In this document: positions 36,302 to 44,121 of the stretch, piece by piece
Layout of the letters: every line of letters starts with the position of its first letter
Numbering within the stretch: position 1 is the first letter of the stretch
DNA from: Sulfoacidibacillus ferrooxidans
Lineage (GTDB): Bacteria > Bacillota > Bacilli > Alicyclobacillales > SLC66
Assembly (NCBI RefSeq): GCF_022606465.1
Contig: NZ_JALBUF010000001.1
Location: forward strand, 62,001-126,000
DNA: 64,000 bases
Reading direction: 5' to 3'
Notes under the pieces: generated by a model
The model's database searches: none
Seen by the model: the letters and a program-made list of their open reading frames with translations, nothing else
What the model was told of the DNA's origin: nothing
Made by a program: the position numbers and the translations under genes

Positions 36302-36754
36302 CTAGGTTAAGTTAGCAAGTACTTCTTGAACGACTTGGCTGACTGTCTTTCCTTCCGCACGCGAACCTACTCGTTTCATCACTACAGGTATGACTTTCCC
36401 CATGTCTGCTCGCGATGTAGCTCCCGTTTCATGAACAACCTCAACGACTACGCCATGAAGCTCGTCTAGGGATAGTTGCGCCGGCAAATAGGAGTATAAG
36501 ACCTCAAGTTCGGCTTCAATAGAAGTAATAAAATCCGCACGATCAGACCCTTTAACAGTCTCTAGCGCATCCTTGCGTTGCTTGATCTCTTTGCGAATAA
36601 CGGCCATCACTTCTTCGTCAGTTAACGCTTGATGAGCTTCAATCTCTTGATACTTCATCGCAGCTTTAATCATTCGCAAAACGGACAAACGTACCTTATC
36701 CTTGTCCCTCATAGCCTGTTTTAACTCATCAGATAGGCGATCGGCCATTCCCAC
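36302..36754 (-). CDS. yqeY: GatB/YqeY domain protein
   Basis: This 150-residue protein has the YqeY domain found at the C-terminus of GatB and some GlnRS enzymes, with features RLSDELKQAMRDKDKVRLSVLRM and the C-terminal ADMGKVIPVVMKRVGSRAEG, typical of tRNA-binding tail domains. A free-standing YqeY after rpsU is standard in Bacilli; its function is not settled. The start is GTG with AAGGGAG about 11 bases upstream. Confidence 0.93.
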   Translation of the reverse strand: MGMADRLSDELKQAMRDKDKVRLSVLRMIKAAMKYQEIEAHQALTDEEVMAVIRKEIKQRKDALETVKGSDRADFITSIEAELEVLYSYLPAQLSLDELHGVVVEVVHETGATSRADMGKVIPVVMKRVGSRAEGKTVSQVVQEVLANLT

Positions 36755-36808
36755 GCGCCAGTTCGCTCCCTTTTCGTAAGCTGATTCATCTAATCACAGT
36801 TGACATCT

Positions 36809-36988
36809 TTAAAATTTCTTTTTATTTTTACGTGCAGCTTCCGATTTCTTTTTGCGAGCCACACTTGGCTTGTCGTATTGCTTCCGTTTCTTAACTTCGG
36901 CGAGGATGCCGTCCTTTGCAGTAGCACGCTTAAAGCGACGTAACGCGCTATCCAAAGATTCGTTCTTACGGATCTTGATCTCGGACAT
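36809..36988 (-). CDS. rpsU: 30S ribosomal protein S21
   Basis: S21 is a small basic protein of the 30S subunit near the anti-Shine-Dalgarno region of 16S rRNA. The 59-residue sequence begins [21 protein letters not shown] and ends with a lysine-rich tail. The ATG is preceded by GGAGGGAGG. It has its own sigma-A promoter and a short hairpin in its 5' leader, and yqeY follows in the same transcript. Confidence 0.97.
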   Translation of the reverse strand: MSEIKIRKNESLDSALRRFKRATAKDGILAEVKKRKQYDKPSVARKKKSEAARKNKKKF

Positions 36989-37021
36989 ACAGGTTTCCCT
37001 CCCTCCACCGAACACTTGCAA

Positions 37022-37039
37022 GACTAACTCATGTTAGTC
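37022..37039 (-). promoter_or_regulatory. Hairpin in the rpsU 5' leader
   Basis: GACTAAC and GTTAGTC form a 7-bp stem with a 4-base loop, about 10-15 bases after the predicted transcription start and about 25 bases before the Shine-Dalgarno of rpsU. It could be a stability element or an autoregulatory binding site for S21. Confidence 0.5.
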
Positions 37040-37057
37040 ACATACATATCACAGTAG

Positions 37058-37087
37058 ATTATATTCCACGATAACAAACACTGTCAA
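37058..37087 (-). promoter_or_regulatory. Sigma-A promoter of rpsU
   Basis: On the minus strand TTGACA (37087-37082) and TATAAT (37063-37058) are both consensus hexamers, spaced 18 bases. The predicted start lies near 37051, giving a roughly 60-base leader. The -35 box overlaps the 3' end of the epimerase remnant. Confidence 0.88.
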
Positions 37088-37362
37088 CCCAAGCCGTGTT
37101 GCAACATCCATTGATAGGTTTTCTGGAGTCCATCACATAGTTCTGTATAAGCAGTGAACCCAAAGAGTTCTTTGGCCAATTGAGGAGACAAGGCACTTTT
37201 TCTAATATCCCCTGATCGCTCTACTTCACGCATAATGGGAACTTCTCGCAATGTGATCTGTTCGAAAGCATGAATCAACGAGCCTGTCGTGGTTTCAATT
37301 CCCGTACTCACATTGCACAAAATATTGCTATGGTGGTCTGCAGCTAAAAGGTTGGCGCGCAC
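37084..37362 (-). pseudogene. Truncated NAD-dependent epimerase/dehydratase, C-terminal remnant
   Basis: The 92-residue frame matches only the C-terminal third of extended SDR epimerases (GalE type): GDIVRANLLAAD, NVSTGIETT, REVERSGDIRKSALSPQLAKELFGF and LQKTYQWMLQHG. The Rossmann NAD-binding half and the YxxxK catalytic site are absent. An in-frame TGA lies five codons upstream of the GTG, just where the domain should continue. The GTG itself has AGGGG at 6-base spacing, so a fragment could still be made. It is best read as a decaying gene left by deletion or insertion. Confidence 0.75.
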
Positions 37363-37421
37363 AATATCCCCTACTCCTCATACACATCTTACTATGACGC
37401 ATGATACGAGCGACACATCTG

Positions 37422-38168
37422 CTAATTGAGCTTTTTTTGTCGTTCTCTGATAAATATTTCCCACAGCGAACCAAGCGTCTCGACATTTTCTTTTAAAAGT
37501 AACTCTAACTGCTTTTGCCATACAAGTGTCGTCATCCATGCATCCCCTAAGGCTGTATGTCGTTCTAAAACGGCTATATCATATAAATGCAATAGCATAT
37601 CTAACGTTGGATATTTGTGAAATTCATGTAAATGCAATGCCACTTCCCCTGTATCAATCACAGGTACGGTTAACTCCATCCCCCACGTTTTACGCAAACC
37701 GGCATTTAAAAAACCCATATCGTGACCTGCATGGTGAGCCACTACGACACGGTCGTCAATGAAAACGACTAGCTGTTGTAACACGTCTACAAGCGATGGT
37801 GCATTCTCCACATGTTTCCTTGTGATTCCTGTCAACTCTTGAACCGTGTCTGAGATATCCATGCCTTGCTGCAGTTTTATAAAGGAACAATAATGAGATG
37901 CCACTTGATGATCGTCTATTTGCGGAAAAGCGACAGCCGCAACAGAAAGTAACACATCTAGTTGCAATGAGAACCCAGTCGATTCTGTATCAATAACAAC
38001 ATATTGCAAATCTTTTAATTTTTTTTCAAAATAACCTTGTTCACGCATCGCATGAATCATGTTGCGCAGTTCCACTTGCCCCTGAAAAGTTTCGAACTGA
38101 TCGACTCGGCCGTAATCACTGCTTCCTCCAAATAAATGACGCCATACTCGAATTCGTTCAAACCCCAT
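37422..38168 (-). CDS. DnaQ-like 3'-5' exonuclease (DEDDh)
   Basis: This 248-residue protein has an N-terminal helical extension (about 55 residues) and a DEDDh exonuclease domain: VIDTESTGF (motif I, Asp and Glu), VVAHHAGHDMGFL (motif II) and RHTALGDAWM (motif III, His and Asp). Such free-standing DNA polymerase III epsilon-like nucleases trim DNA or RNA 3' ends. The ATG follows GGGGGAG and overlaps the end of the DUF294 gene by 11 bases, a pairing known in other bacteria. Confidence 0.88.
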   Translation of the reverse strand: MGFERIRVWRHLFGGSSDYGRVDQFETFQGQVELRNMIHAMREQGYFEKKLKDLQYVVIDTESTGFSLQLDVLLSVAAVAFPQIDDHQVASHYCSFIKLQQGMDISDTVQELTGITRKHVENAPSLVDVLQQLVVFIDDRVVVAHHAGHDMGFLNAGLRKTWGMELTVPVIDTGEVALHLHEFHKYPTLDMLLHLYDIAVLERHTALGDAWMTTLVWQKQLELLLKENVETLGSLWEIFIRERQKKLN

Positions 38169-39189
38169 CTGCGCTCCCCCGTTCGCGGAAACTTTTCACA
38201 GTAAGAAGTTGAAGCTTGCGCACAAAGCGTATCGCCATTTTCAAGCGTTCCCATTCTTCAGGCGTTAGTTTTGTCACATTAAGCATATCAGTAATATCTG
38301 TTTTACGAAGTAGACACTCGACGTGTATGCGCACCCTCCAATCGAGTACTTGCATAAATACTTGCTTAGCTTCTGCTCCGAACGCCTCCGTCCAAGCATG
38401 TTGTTTCACTAGGAGAGTCATACGCTCTAGGGTAGAAGGTTCCTCAATACTCATGCTATGCGCCCACAGACGGACACTATTTACAAGCGGAGTATACAAT
38501 GTCTCTTTGATCGAAAGAGAGCCTCGCTTCCATAAGGGAACCACCAATTTATCTACTCGGCCCTGATCTGCAATCTTCCACCGCATAAAAGGTGAAGTGG
38601 CAATCGCATGTACAGCTTGTTTTCGCATGGTGACAAGAAGTTGCCAGTCCCCGATAATTGGCACTGAGTCCGCAGCTATGAGCAAAAAACGGATATTCTC
38701 CCACGTGGGCTCAGCTTGATAATTGATAAGACGAATAGACCATTCTTGCGCCATACCACGCCATCTTGGGTTACTAGCCATCACATTACCAGTACACAGT
38801 GCATATCCAATCTCGTACAAATAAGCAGCAATTAACTCTGTCAATTTAGCTACATAGATCTGTGCAAGTGACTCTGAACTGTGCTTTGCCATCACAAAGA
38901 TTAGTGCGTGATCTTGATCTACTCGCAGCGCCTGTTCACTTCTAGCACCGCTCCCTAGCATCACAAAACAAAAGGCTTCCCATGGAGGCAACAACCCTTC
39001 GAACTCTAATTGCTGTTTAGCAAGTAAAAAAGCCTGTTGATGCATGGTATGGTGATGTATAGAAAGGAGACTGTATGTCGTTTCAAGCAAATCGGTTTGC
39101 AAGCTTGTGATGATTTGTTTTGGTAACATAGCATGCTGTTCACGCAATGCTGAAAGATTGTAAATGATTTCATCTCCAAAGGTCAGCAT
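38158..39189 (-). CDS. DUF294 putative nucleotidyltransferase
   Basis: This 343-residue protein carries the DUF294 nucleotidyltransferase core: FVMLGSGARSEQALRVDQDHALI, a pol-beta-type GS-x(n)-D motif, then a substrate-binding helical domain. Related proteins have N-terminal cNMP and CBS domains; this one has only about 80 residues before the core. The ATG has AGGGG upstream. The adjacent exonuclease gene overlaps it, so both probably act on the same nucleic acid or nucleotide pool. The substrate is unknown. Confidence 0.85.
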   Translation of the reverse strand: MLTFGDEIIYNLSALREQHAMLPKQIITSLQTDLLETTYSLLSIHHHTMHQQAFLLAKQQLEFEGLLPPWEAFCFVMLGSGARSEQALRVDQDHALIFVMAKHSSESLAQIYVAKLTELIAAYLYEIGYALCTGNVMASNPRWRGMAQEWSIRLINYQAEPTWENIRFLLIAADSVPIIGDWQLLVTMRKQAVHAIATSPFMRWKIADQGRVDKLVVPLWKRGSLSIKETLYTPLVNSVRLWAHSMSIEEPSTLERMTLLVKQHAWTEAFGAEAKQVFMQVLDWRVRIHVECLLRKTDITDMLNVTKLTPEEWERLKMAIRFVRKLQLLTVKSFRERGSADGV

Positions 39190-39254
39190 CCGTCCATCCC
39201 CTGTCCGCTCCTATGACATACGATACACTATAAGTTTAAAATGGGGTGGGAAAA

Positions 39255-39686
39255 ATGAAATTTAATACACTATTAAAAGCAGGAACATTGGCGTTCGATA
39301 TCATGAACCACCAATCAACACAAGCATTGAGTGGTCTCGTGAAAAATGGGGTTAAACGACGTGCTCCACATCTTGGTTCATCTGCGTTAAAAACTGAAGA
39401 TAAAGCTGGCGCACAAAAAGAACCTTCATTACTTGACCATTTCCTCGGAGCTTCTGCACCGCATCATCCTACTACACATATGAGCGGACATTCCGCTATG
39501 CGAGCCAATTATCCTTTCTCACATCAAGGACATGGCGCAACATCCAATCGATCCATCTATCACGTACCACAACAACCACTTCCAACTGAGCATATTAAAA
39601 AAGCACTAAAGTATGTAACACCAGAAAATATGGAAAAAGCCATGCAGTGGCATGGCATCATTAAAAGTTTTATCAGCAAAGAATAG
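39255..39686 (+). CDS. Hypothetical His-rich protein
   Basis: This 143-residue soluble protein has no recognisable domain. Residues 60-105 are rich in His, Ser and Pro (for example APHHPTTHMSGHSAM and GHGATSNRSIYHVP), and the C-terminus HIKKALKYVTPENMEKAMQWHG is predicted helical. The ATG has GGGGTGGG upstream. It stands alone on the plus strand, divergent from the DUF294 gene and before a terminator-like hairpin. Composition resembles some spore coat-associated proteins, but this is a guess. Confidence 0.6.
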   Translation: MKFNTLLKAGTLAFDIMNHQSTQALSGLVKNGVKRRAPHLGSSALKTEDKAGAQKEPSLLDHFLGASAPHHPTTHMSGHSAMRANYPFSHQGHGATSNRSIYHVPQQPLPTEHIKKALKYVTPENMEKAMQWHGIIKSFISKE

Positions 39687-39703
39687 TGAAACAACACAAG
39701 AGC

Positions 39704-39738
39704 GCGGTGAGCTCCCCTCTTTCTATAGAGCTCACCGC
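39704..39738. terminator. Hairpin between convergent genes
   Basis: GCGGTGAGCTC and its perfect complement form an 11-bp stem with a 13-base loop, between the His-rich protein gene and the 3' end of the TVP38/DedA gene. No strong T-tract follows on either side. Confidence 0.65.
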
Positions 39739-39752
39739 TAAGAATGCACGCC

Positions 39753-40460
39753 TCAATGTATCTCCTCTTCTGTAGAAGTACCTTTGACGGCTGCAAACCA
39801 TTTTTTCCGAAAAATCACACCTAGAACAAGCAAAATAGCAAATGGCACTGCTGCACCTACAAACCAAATGGCAGCCCCGTGACTAACCCCCATAAATAAT
39901 GCTCCCATAACTAAATCAAACGGAACAATACCAAGTGCAGTTGTCCATACGAATGGCCAAAGATCTACATCTAGTAATCCTGCAATGTAGTTGAGTGCAT
40001 GAAATGGAACAAATGGAACAAAACGTAAAGCAAACAAACCAAGCGTGCCTCTTTGTAAAACCCATTCATTAACTTGTTGTTGACGCTTATCAGGAAGTAA
40101 TCGGCGCACATAAGGCTGTCCAAAAAAACGTGTCAAATACATAGCAAAAACAGCACCAATCACGGCTCCAACCCACGAGTAAAAGAGCCCCCATCCTACA
40201 CCATAAATAATCATGTTAGCCACAATTAAAAACTCTGATGGGACCGGTAGAATACATAAGATAGCCATCAACAAAATGGCTACTAAAATCCCATACACAC
40301 CAGCAGACTGAATCACAATAATCGCATGGTGAATAGAGAGTGAATGCCGATAGTGAAAATACAGCCACCCTACTCCAGCCAATAGCAATACGCCAATAAA
40401 GACAGGAATCGGTTTTAACTCGAACGGCCGCTCTCGTTCATCAAATCGATCTTTCTTGAT
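39753..40460 (-). CDS. TVP38/TMEM64 (DedA-like) membrane protein
   Basis: This membrane protein has about six helices and the SNARE-associated core: LPVPSEFLIVANMIIYG, WVGAVIGAVFAMYLTRFFG and LRFVPFVPFHALNYIAGL. Members are lipid scramblase- or transporter-like, with unsettled function. The start is uncertain. GGAGGTG lies 7 bases before an in-frame ATC used here, and no ATG, GTG or TTG follows before the first helix. A TTG at 40517 with a weak AAGGG site is the conventional alternative, adding 19 residues. It follows def by about 90 bases. Confidence 0.85.
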   Translation of the reverse strand: MKKDRFDERERPFELKPIPVFIGVLLLAGVGWLYFHYRHSLSIHHAIIVIQSAGVYGILVAILLMAILCILPVPSEFLIVANMIIYGVGWGLFYSWVGAVIGAVFAMYLTRFFGQPYVRRLLPDKRQQQVNEWVLQRGTLGLFALRFVPFVPFHALNYIAGLLDVDLWPFVWTTALGIVPFDLVMGALFMGVSHGAAIWFVGAAVPFAILLVLGVIFRKKWFAAVKGTSTEEEIH

Positions 40461-40550
40461 TGCGGCCCACCTCCCACGCCAAAATAAGTGGTTGCAAAAC
40501 ATGTAGCCATTGTACAAGAAAGGGCATATCCCTTTTTATAGAAACCACTT

Positions 40551-41054
40551 CTATTGCCCATTCTTTTTCCTTTTTCCTGTGGGTGTAGGTTCTGCCTCTT
40601 CCCGGTACAGGCGTACAGCTCTTGACGTAAACAAAATTCCATCTAAATGATCGATCTCGTGTTGGATGCAACGAGCTCGAAAATCAGTCTCTTCAAATTC
40701 AATCACTTCACCTGCTGTATTCCACATCTGCACTCGAATATAGCGATAACGTGGTGTATCACCAAATAATCCAGGAATAGATAGACATCCATCAGGCCCA
40801 ATTTCTTCATCGCGTCCTTCTAGTATCACCGGATTGATTAAATCAAGACGCCCTTTCCCATCCTCCACATCGACGACTGCAATGCGCTTCAAAATATTCA
40901 CTTGTGGTGCCGCAAGTCCAATACCGTTCGCAAATTTCATTGTTTCATACATGTTATTTAAAACTCGCAAAACATTTGGCGTCACCTTTTCAACAGGCTT
41001 TGCAGGTGTGGTCAGTACACTGTTTGGAAACTTGACTATTTCATAAATCGCCAT
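40551..41054 (-). CDS. def: Peptide deformylase
   Basis: Deformylase removes the N-formyl group from nascent proteins. The 167-residue protein has motif 1 GIGLAAPQV, motif 2 DGCLSIPG (Cys ligand; Asp replaces the common Glu) and motif 3 QHEIDHLDG with the catalytic Glu. The length is as usual for type I enzymes. The ATG has GGAGG upstream. Transcription probably continues into the TVP38 gene. Confidence 0.95.
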   Translation of the reverse strand: MAIYEIVKFPNSVLTTPAKPVEKVTPNVLRVLNNMYETMKFANGIGLAAPQVNILKRIAVVDVEDGKGRLDLINPVILEGRDEEIGPDGCLSIPGLFGDTPRYRYIRVQMWNTAGEVIEFEETDFRARCIQHEIDHLDGILFTSRAVRLYREEAEPTPTGKRKKNGQ

Positions 41055-41078
41055 AATGATCCTCCATACGTTAATTAC

Positions 41079-42383
41079 TTATGAACTTGTGATCAGATCC
41101 CATTTTACGAGATTTTCTAAAGCAATGGAAATCGCAACACCTACAAGTAATCCATTTCCAAGAAATGTTCGCCATTCACTGGGCACAGATAGAAATGCTG
41201 TACCAGGTATTGACAGTAGTGCGATCCCCACGAGAGTGGGTAGTGCGATGCGATAAATAGATTGTGAAGTAAACACAATGCCATCTAATTTTTGTAAGGC
41301 AGATCCAAACAGTTGTAAATAGGCAACCAAAAGAACGGCGTCTCCAACACTGACAGGTAACGTGGAGAAGAACGAACTAAGTGGAGACACCATTCCTAGA
41401 ATCATAAACATGATAGCACCAAGTGCAAACGGTAAGCGTCCGTATATCTGCGTTGAACGTAAAAAACCAATAGAGGATGTATACGGTGCGTAAGGTACTA
41501 AACCAAAGACACCCGAGATGACCGTATGAAACCCGGTTACAAGAAGCGATCTCCTGTACATCTGGTCGGTTGCTCGAATTCCAAATAATGGTTCAATACT
41601 TTCTAGCGTTGCCACAGTATTGGTCGAATTGATTAGACCTGTACATATAGCAGTAATAACAATACCCGTATCAAAGTGCATCGGTCCCCACGCAAAGGGG
41701 AGAAATAATTGTGTGAATCGAGCTGCAGGAGCAAAGTGTACTGGTTCAATACCCACTTGAAACACTACCCAACCCATTGCGATGCCAATCAAAATCGAAA
41801 AATTGCGGATCAACCGACTTCCTTTTACACTAATCCACACGACGACCACAATCAATACAATCGAAAGTGCAGCTACTTTTAAGTTAATCACTGATTGGCT
41901 TTCTAATCCCAACATTCCGCGAAAAAATATGGAGATCAGTTCCGTCGCCAATAGCATCAAAAACACAGATGTTGCAACTGGAGTAAACCATGTGCGTAAA
42001 ACACGTCCAAGCCCAAGTGCACCTAGTAACATAATGAGGACACCTGATAGTATGATCCCAGTCTCAAGACTGCCTCCTGCGACAAGAAGTGGTATTCCTG
42101 CCGCCTTAGCACCTATGAGTACGCTAAGTACAACACCCCACCATACTCCAGATTGACCTTCGAGAATCGGAAGTCTGTGTCCAAAGAATAATTGAACCAC
42201 ACATGCAAATCCAGTGTAAAGAAAAGACCGTTGTGTGAAAGCGGCAATTTGCAACGGCCCCATATGTAGTGCGGCACCAACTGAAATCGGTATGACTACA
42301 GTATTGGCAAACATAAAAAGTAACCATTGGCTTCCAGCCAACCATGGCCTAACGAATAAAAGAGGTGATACAATTGATTTCAT
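41079..42383 (-). CDS. NCS2-family nucleobase (uracil/xanthine-type) permease
   Basis: This 434-residue protein has about 12-14 helices with NCS2 landmarks: EGQSGVWWGVVLS (substrate-site region) and INSTNTVATLESIEPLFG. It resembles the YwdJ/UraA-type branch. It imports purine or pyrimidine bases with protons. The ATG has GAGGATC upstream, and a consensus sigma-A promoter lies about 100 bases before the start. No purine riboswitch was seen in the leader. The exact base is not predictable. Confidence 0.88.
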   Translation of the reverse strand: MKSIVSPLLFVRPWLAGSQWLLFMFANTVVIPISVGAALHMGPLQIAAFTQRSFLYTGFACVVQLFFGHRLPILEGQSGVWWGVVLSVLIGAKAAGIPLLVAGGSLETGIILSGVLIMLLGALGLGRVLRTWFTPVATSVFLMLLATELISIFFRGMLGLESQSVINLKVAALSIVLIVVVVWISVKGSRLIRNFSILIGIAMGWVVFQVGIEPVHFAPAARFTQLFLPFAWGPMHFDTGIVITAICTGLINSTNTVATLESIEPLFGIRATDQMYRRSLLVTGFHTVISGVFGLVPYAPYTSSIGFLRSTQIYGRLPFALGAIMFMILGMVSPLSSFFSTLPVSVGDAVLLVAYLQLFGSALQKLDGIVFTSQSIYRIALPTLVGIALLSIPGTAFLSVPSEWRTFLGNGLLVGVAISIALENLVKWDLITSS

Positions 42384-42484
42384 TGATGGATCCTCAGAGA
42401 CGAGTGAGTATAGATATGCAAGATCACAGCCATGAAAGTGCTACCCCTCTCTATATATGCAAATCATTTCAATGGTAAGGTAAC

Positions 42485-42512
42485 ATTATAGTAGCATAAT
42501 CAGAAGCATCAA
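42485..42512 (-). promoter_or_regulatory. Sigma-A promoter of the NCS2 permease gene
   Basis: On the minus strand TTGATG (42512-42507) and TATAAT (42490-42485) are spaced by 16 bases, about 100 bases before the permease start. Confidence 0.75.
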
Positions 42513-42534
42513 TAACATAGATTTTTTATCACGC

Positions 42535-42580
42535 AAATGATTGGGTAGTCTCTCCTAGCGGAGAAACTACCCAATCATTT
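42535..42580. terminator. Terminator after amtB
   Basis: AAATGATTGGGTAGT-C-TCTCC and its complement form a 21-base stem with one mismatch and a TAGC loop, 44 bases past the amtB stop. The arms end in AAAT/ATTT, so it can act in both directions. It separates amtB from the NCS2 permease promoter. Confidence 0.85.
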
Positions 42581-42623
42581 AGACGTTACACCATTTGTAC
42601 TCTCATGTCATATCTACACTATG

Positions 42624-43964
42624 CTAAACAGATGCTTCTGAAGGAGGTGACGCTACTTCTGCGTGTAACTCCGAAGGAATATTGGGTCGTTTTAAACTTC
42701 CTAGTATACTTGATGCCACATCCCAAGTCAGTGTTTCAGGATAGGCATTTTCATTATGCAAAGCTACATCTAACCCGATTTTTTCTTCTTCTGCTGTCAC
42801 TCGTAAGCCCATAACCACATCGACTAGCTTTAATAGGATAAATGTACCGATGGCCGAGAATGCCCATGTGGCTGCAACGCCAATAAGTTGTACAACTGCT
42901 TGATGTGGATTGCCGTAAAACAGGCCGTTTCCCCCACCTGAATTCACTGATACTGTTGCAAAGAGCCCTGTTGCAATGGCACCCCATGTTCCGCCTATCC
43001 CATGTCCACCAAATGCGTCAAGAGCATCGTCATAACCAAAATGCCCTTTTAACAATGTCGAGGAAAAGTAACAAATGACCCCGCCGAGTGCTCCAATGAT
43101 AAGAGATCCTTCAATATTTACATATCCACAAGCAGGCGTAATCGCTACAAGTCCTGTAACCGCTCCTGCACTTGCTCCAACGAGCGTTGCATGACCTGTC
43201 ATCAAGCGTTCCACTAGCATCCAAGCCAGTGCTGCGGCGGCAGTTGCCGTATTGGTAACTAAAAACGCATTGACAGCTAGTTGGTTTGCGCCAACGGCAC
43301 TTCCTGCATTAAATCCAAACCATCCAAACCACAGTAGCGATACACCAAGTAATACCATTGGCACATTATGCGCTTTTATGGATGAAGATCCATGCTCAGC
43401 TCGCTTACCTAAATACATCGCACAAATCAATCCAGAAATTCCGGAGCTAATATGCACGACTGTACCACCCGCAAAATCGAGAATCCCCATATTATGAAGC
43501 CACCCACCAACACCCCAGACCCAGTGTGCAAGCGGATCATAGATAAATGTTGCCCACAAGGTGATAAACACGAGGAAGGAAGAAAACTTTACACGTTCTG
43601 CTAACCCACCAACAATGAGTGCAGGAGTTATAATAGCGAACATCATCTGAAATGTTCCATATAGTTCATTTGGAATGGTGGGAGCGTAGTTTGGATCAGG
43701 TGCCGCTCCTACATGATTGAAAAATGCCCATTGTAAATCGCCAATCACATGAAACACATCTGGACCAAATGCTAAGCTATACCCAAACACAACCCACTGT
43801 ACAGACACAATTAACATCACTGCAAATACTTGATACAGCGTGGTGATCACATTTTTATTGCGAACCAGTCCTCCGTAAAAAAATGCAAGCCCCGGCGTCA
43901 TCACAAGGACAAGCGCTGATGAAGCAAGAATCCAGGCGATATCTCCTGAGTTTAATATTGGCAT
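42624..43964 (-). CDS. amtB: Ammonium transporter AmtB
   Basis: AmtB conducts ammonium across the membrane as a trimer. The 446-residue protein has 11 helices with LVMTPGLAFFYGGLVRNKN, WVWGVGGWLHNMGILDFAGG and the pore twin-His residues in GGTVVHISSG and AFGGHGIGGTWG. The ATG has GGAGGGG upstream. No GlnK/PII gene is adjacent, unlike many bacteria. A perfect palindrome lies 25 bases upstream of the start. Confidence 0.95.
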   Translation of the reverse strand: MPILNSGDIAWILASSALVLVMTPGLAFFYGGLVRNKNVITTLYQVFAVMLIVSVQWVVFGYSLAFGPDVFHVIGDLQWAFFNHVGAAPDPNYAPTIPNELYGTFQMMFAIITPALIVGGLAERVKFSSFLVFITLWATFIYDPLAHWVWGVGGWLHNMGILDFAGGTVVHISSGISGLICAMYLGKRAEHGSSSIKAHNVPMVLLGVSLLWFGWFGFNAGSAVGANQLAVNAFLVTNTATAAAALAWMLVERLMTGHATLVGASAGAVTGLVAITPACGYVNIEGSLIIGALGGVICYFSSTLLKGHFGYDDALDAFGGHGIGGTWGAIATGLFATVSVNSGGGNGLFYGNPHQAVVQLIGVAATWAFSAIGTFILLKLVDVVMGLRVTAEEEKIGLDVALHNENAYPETLTWDVASSILGSLKRPNIPSELHAEVASPPSEASV

Positions 43965-43988
43965 TGGCTTCCCCTCCGTTATATTCAA

Positions 43989-44003
43989 TGACGCCTGGCG
44001 TCA
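43989..44003. promoter_or_regulatory. Perfect palindrome upstream of amtB
   Basis: TGACGCC-T-GGCGTCA is a 15-base perfect inverted repeat 25 bases before the amtB start. It could be an operator or a short leader hairpin. It does not match the GlnR/TnrA consensus. Confidence 0.45.
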
Positions 44004-44121
44004 TGTTTATTTACATGTCATATTACATGGGGTCAAATTATCTGTCAATACAAAATTATCAATGGATACAAAGTTTGCAAATCCCTTATGAAAACAGATC
44101 TCCCAACCTGTTGTTTAAGGA

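Noticed and set aside
40441-40671. 76-residue frame overlapping the def end and the TVP38 start
   Set aside because: It overlaps two well-supported genes and has no family similarity.
43995-44040. Possible TnrA/GlnR box upstream of amtB (TGTCATATTACATG)
   Set aside because: The spacing does not fit TGTNA-N7-TNACA.
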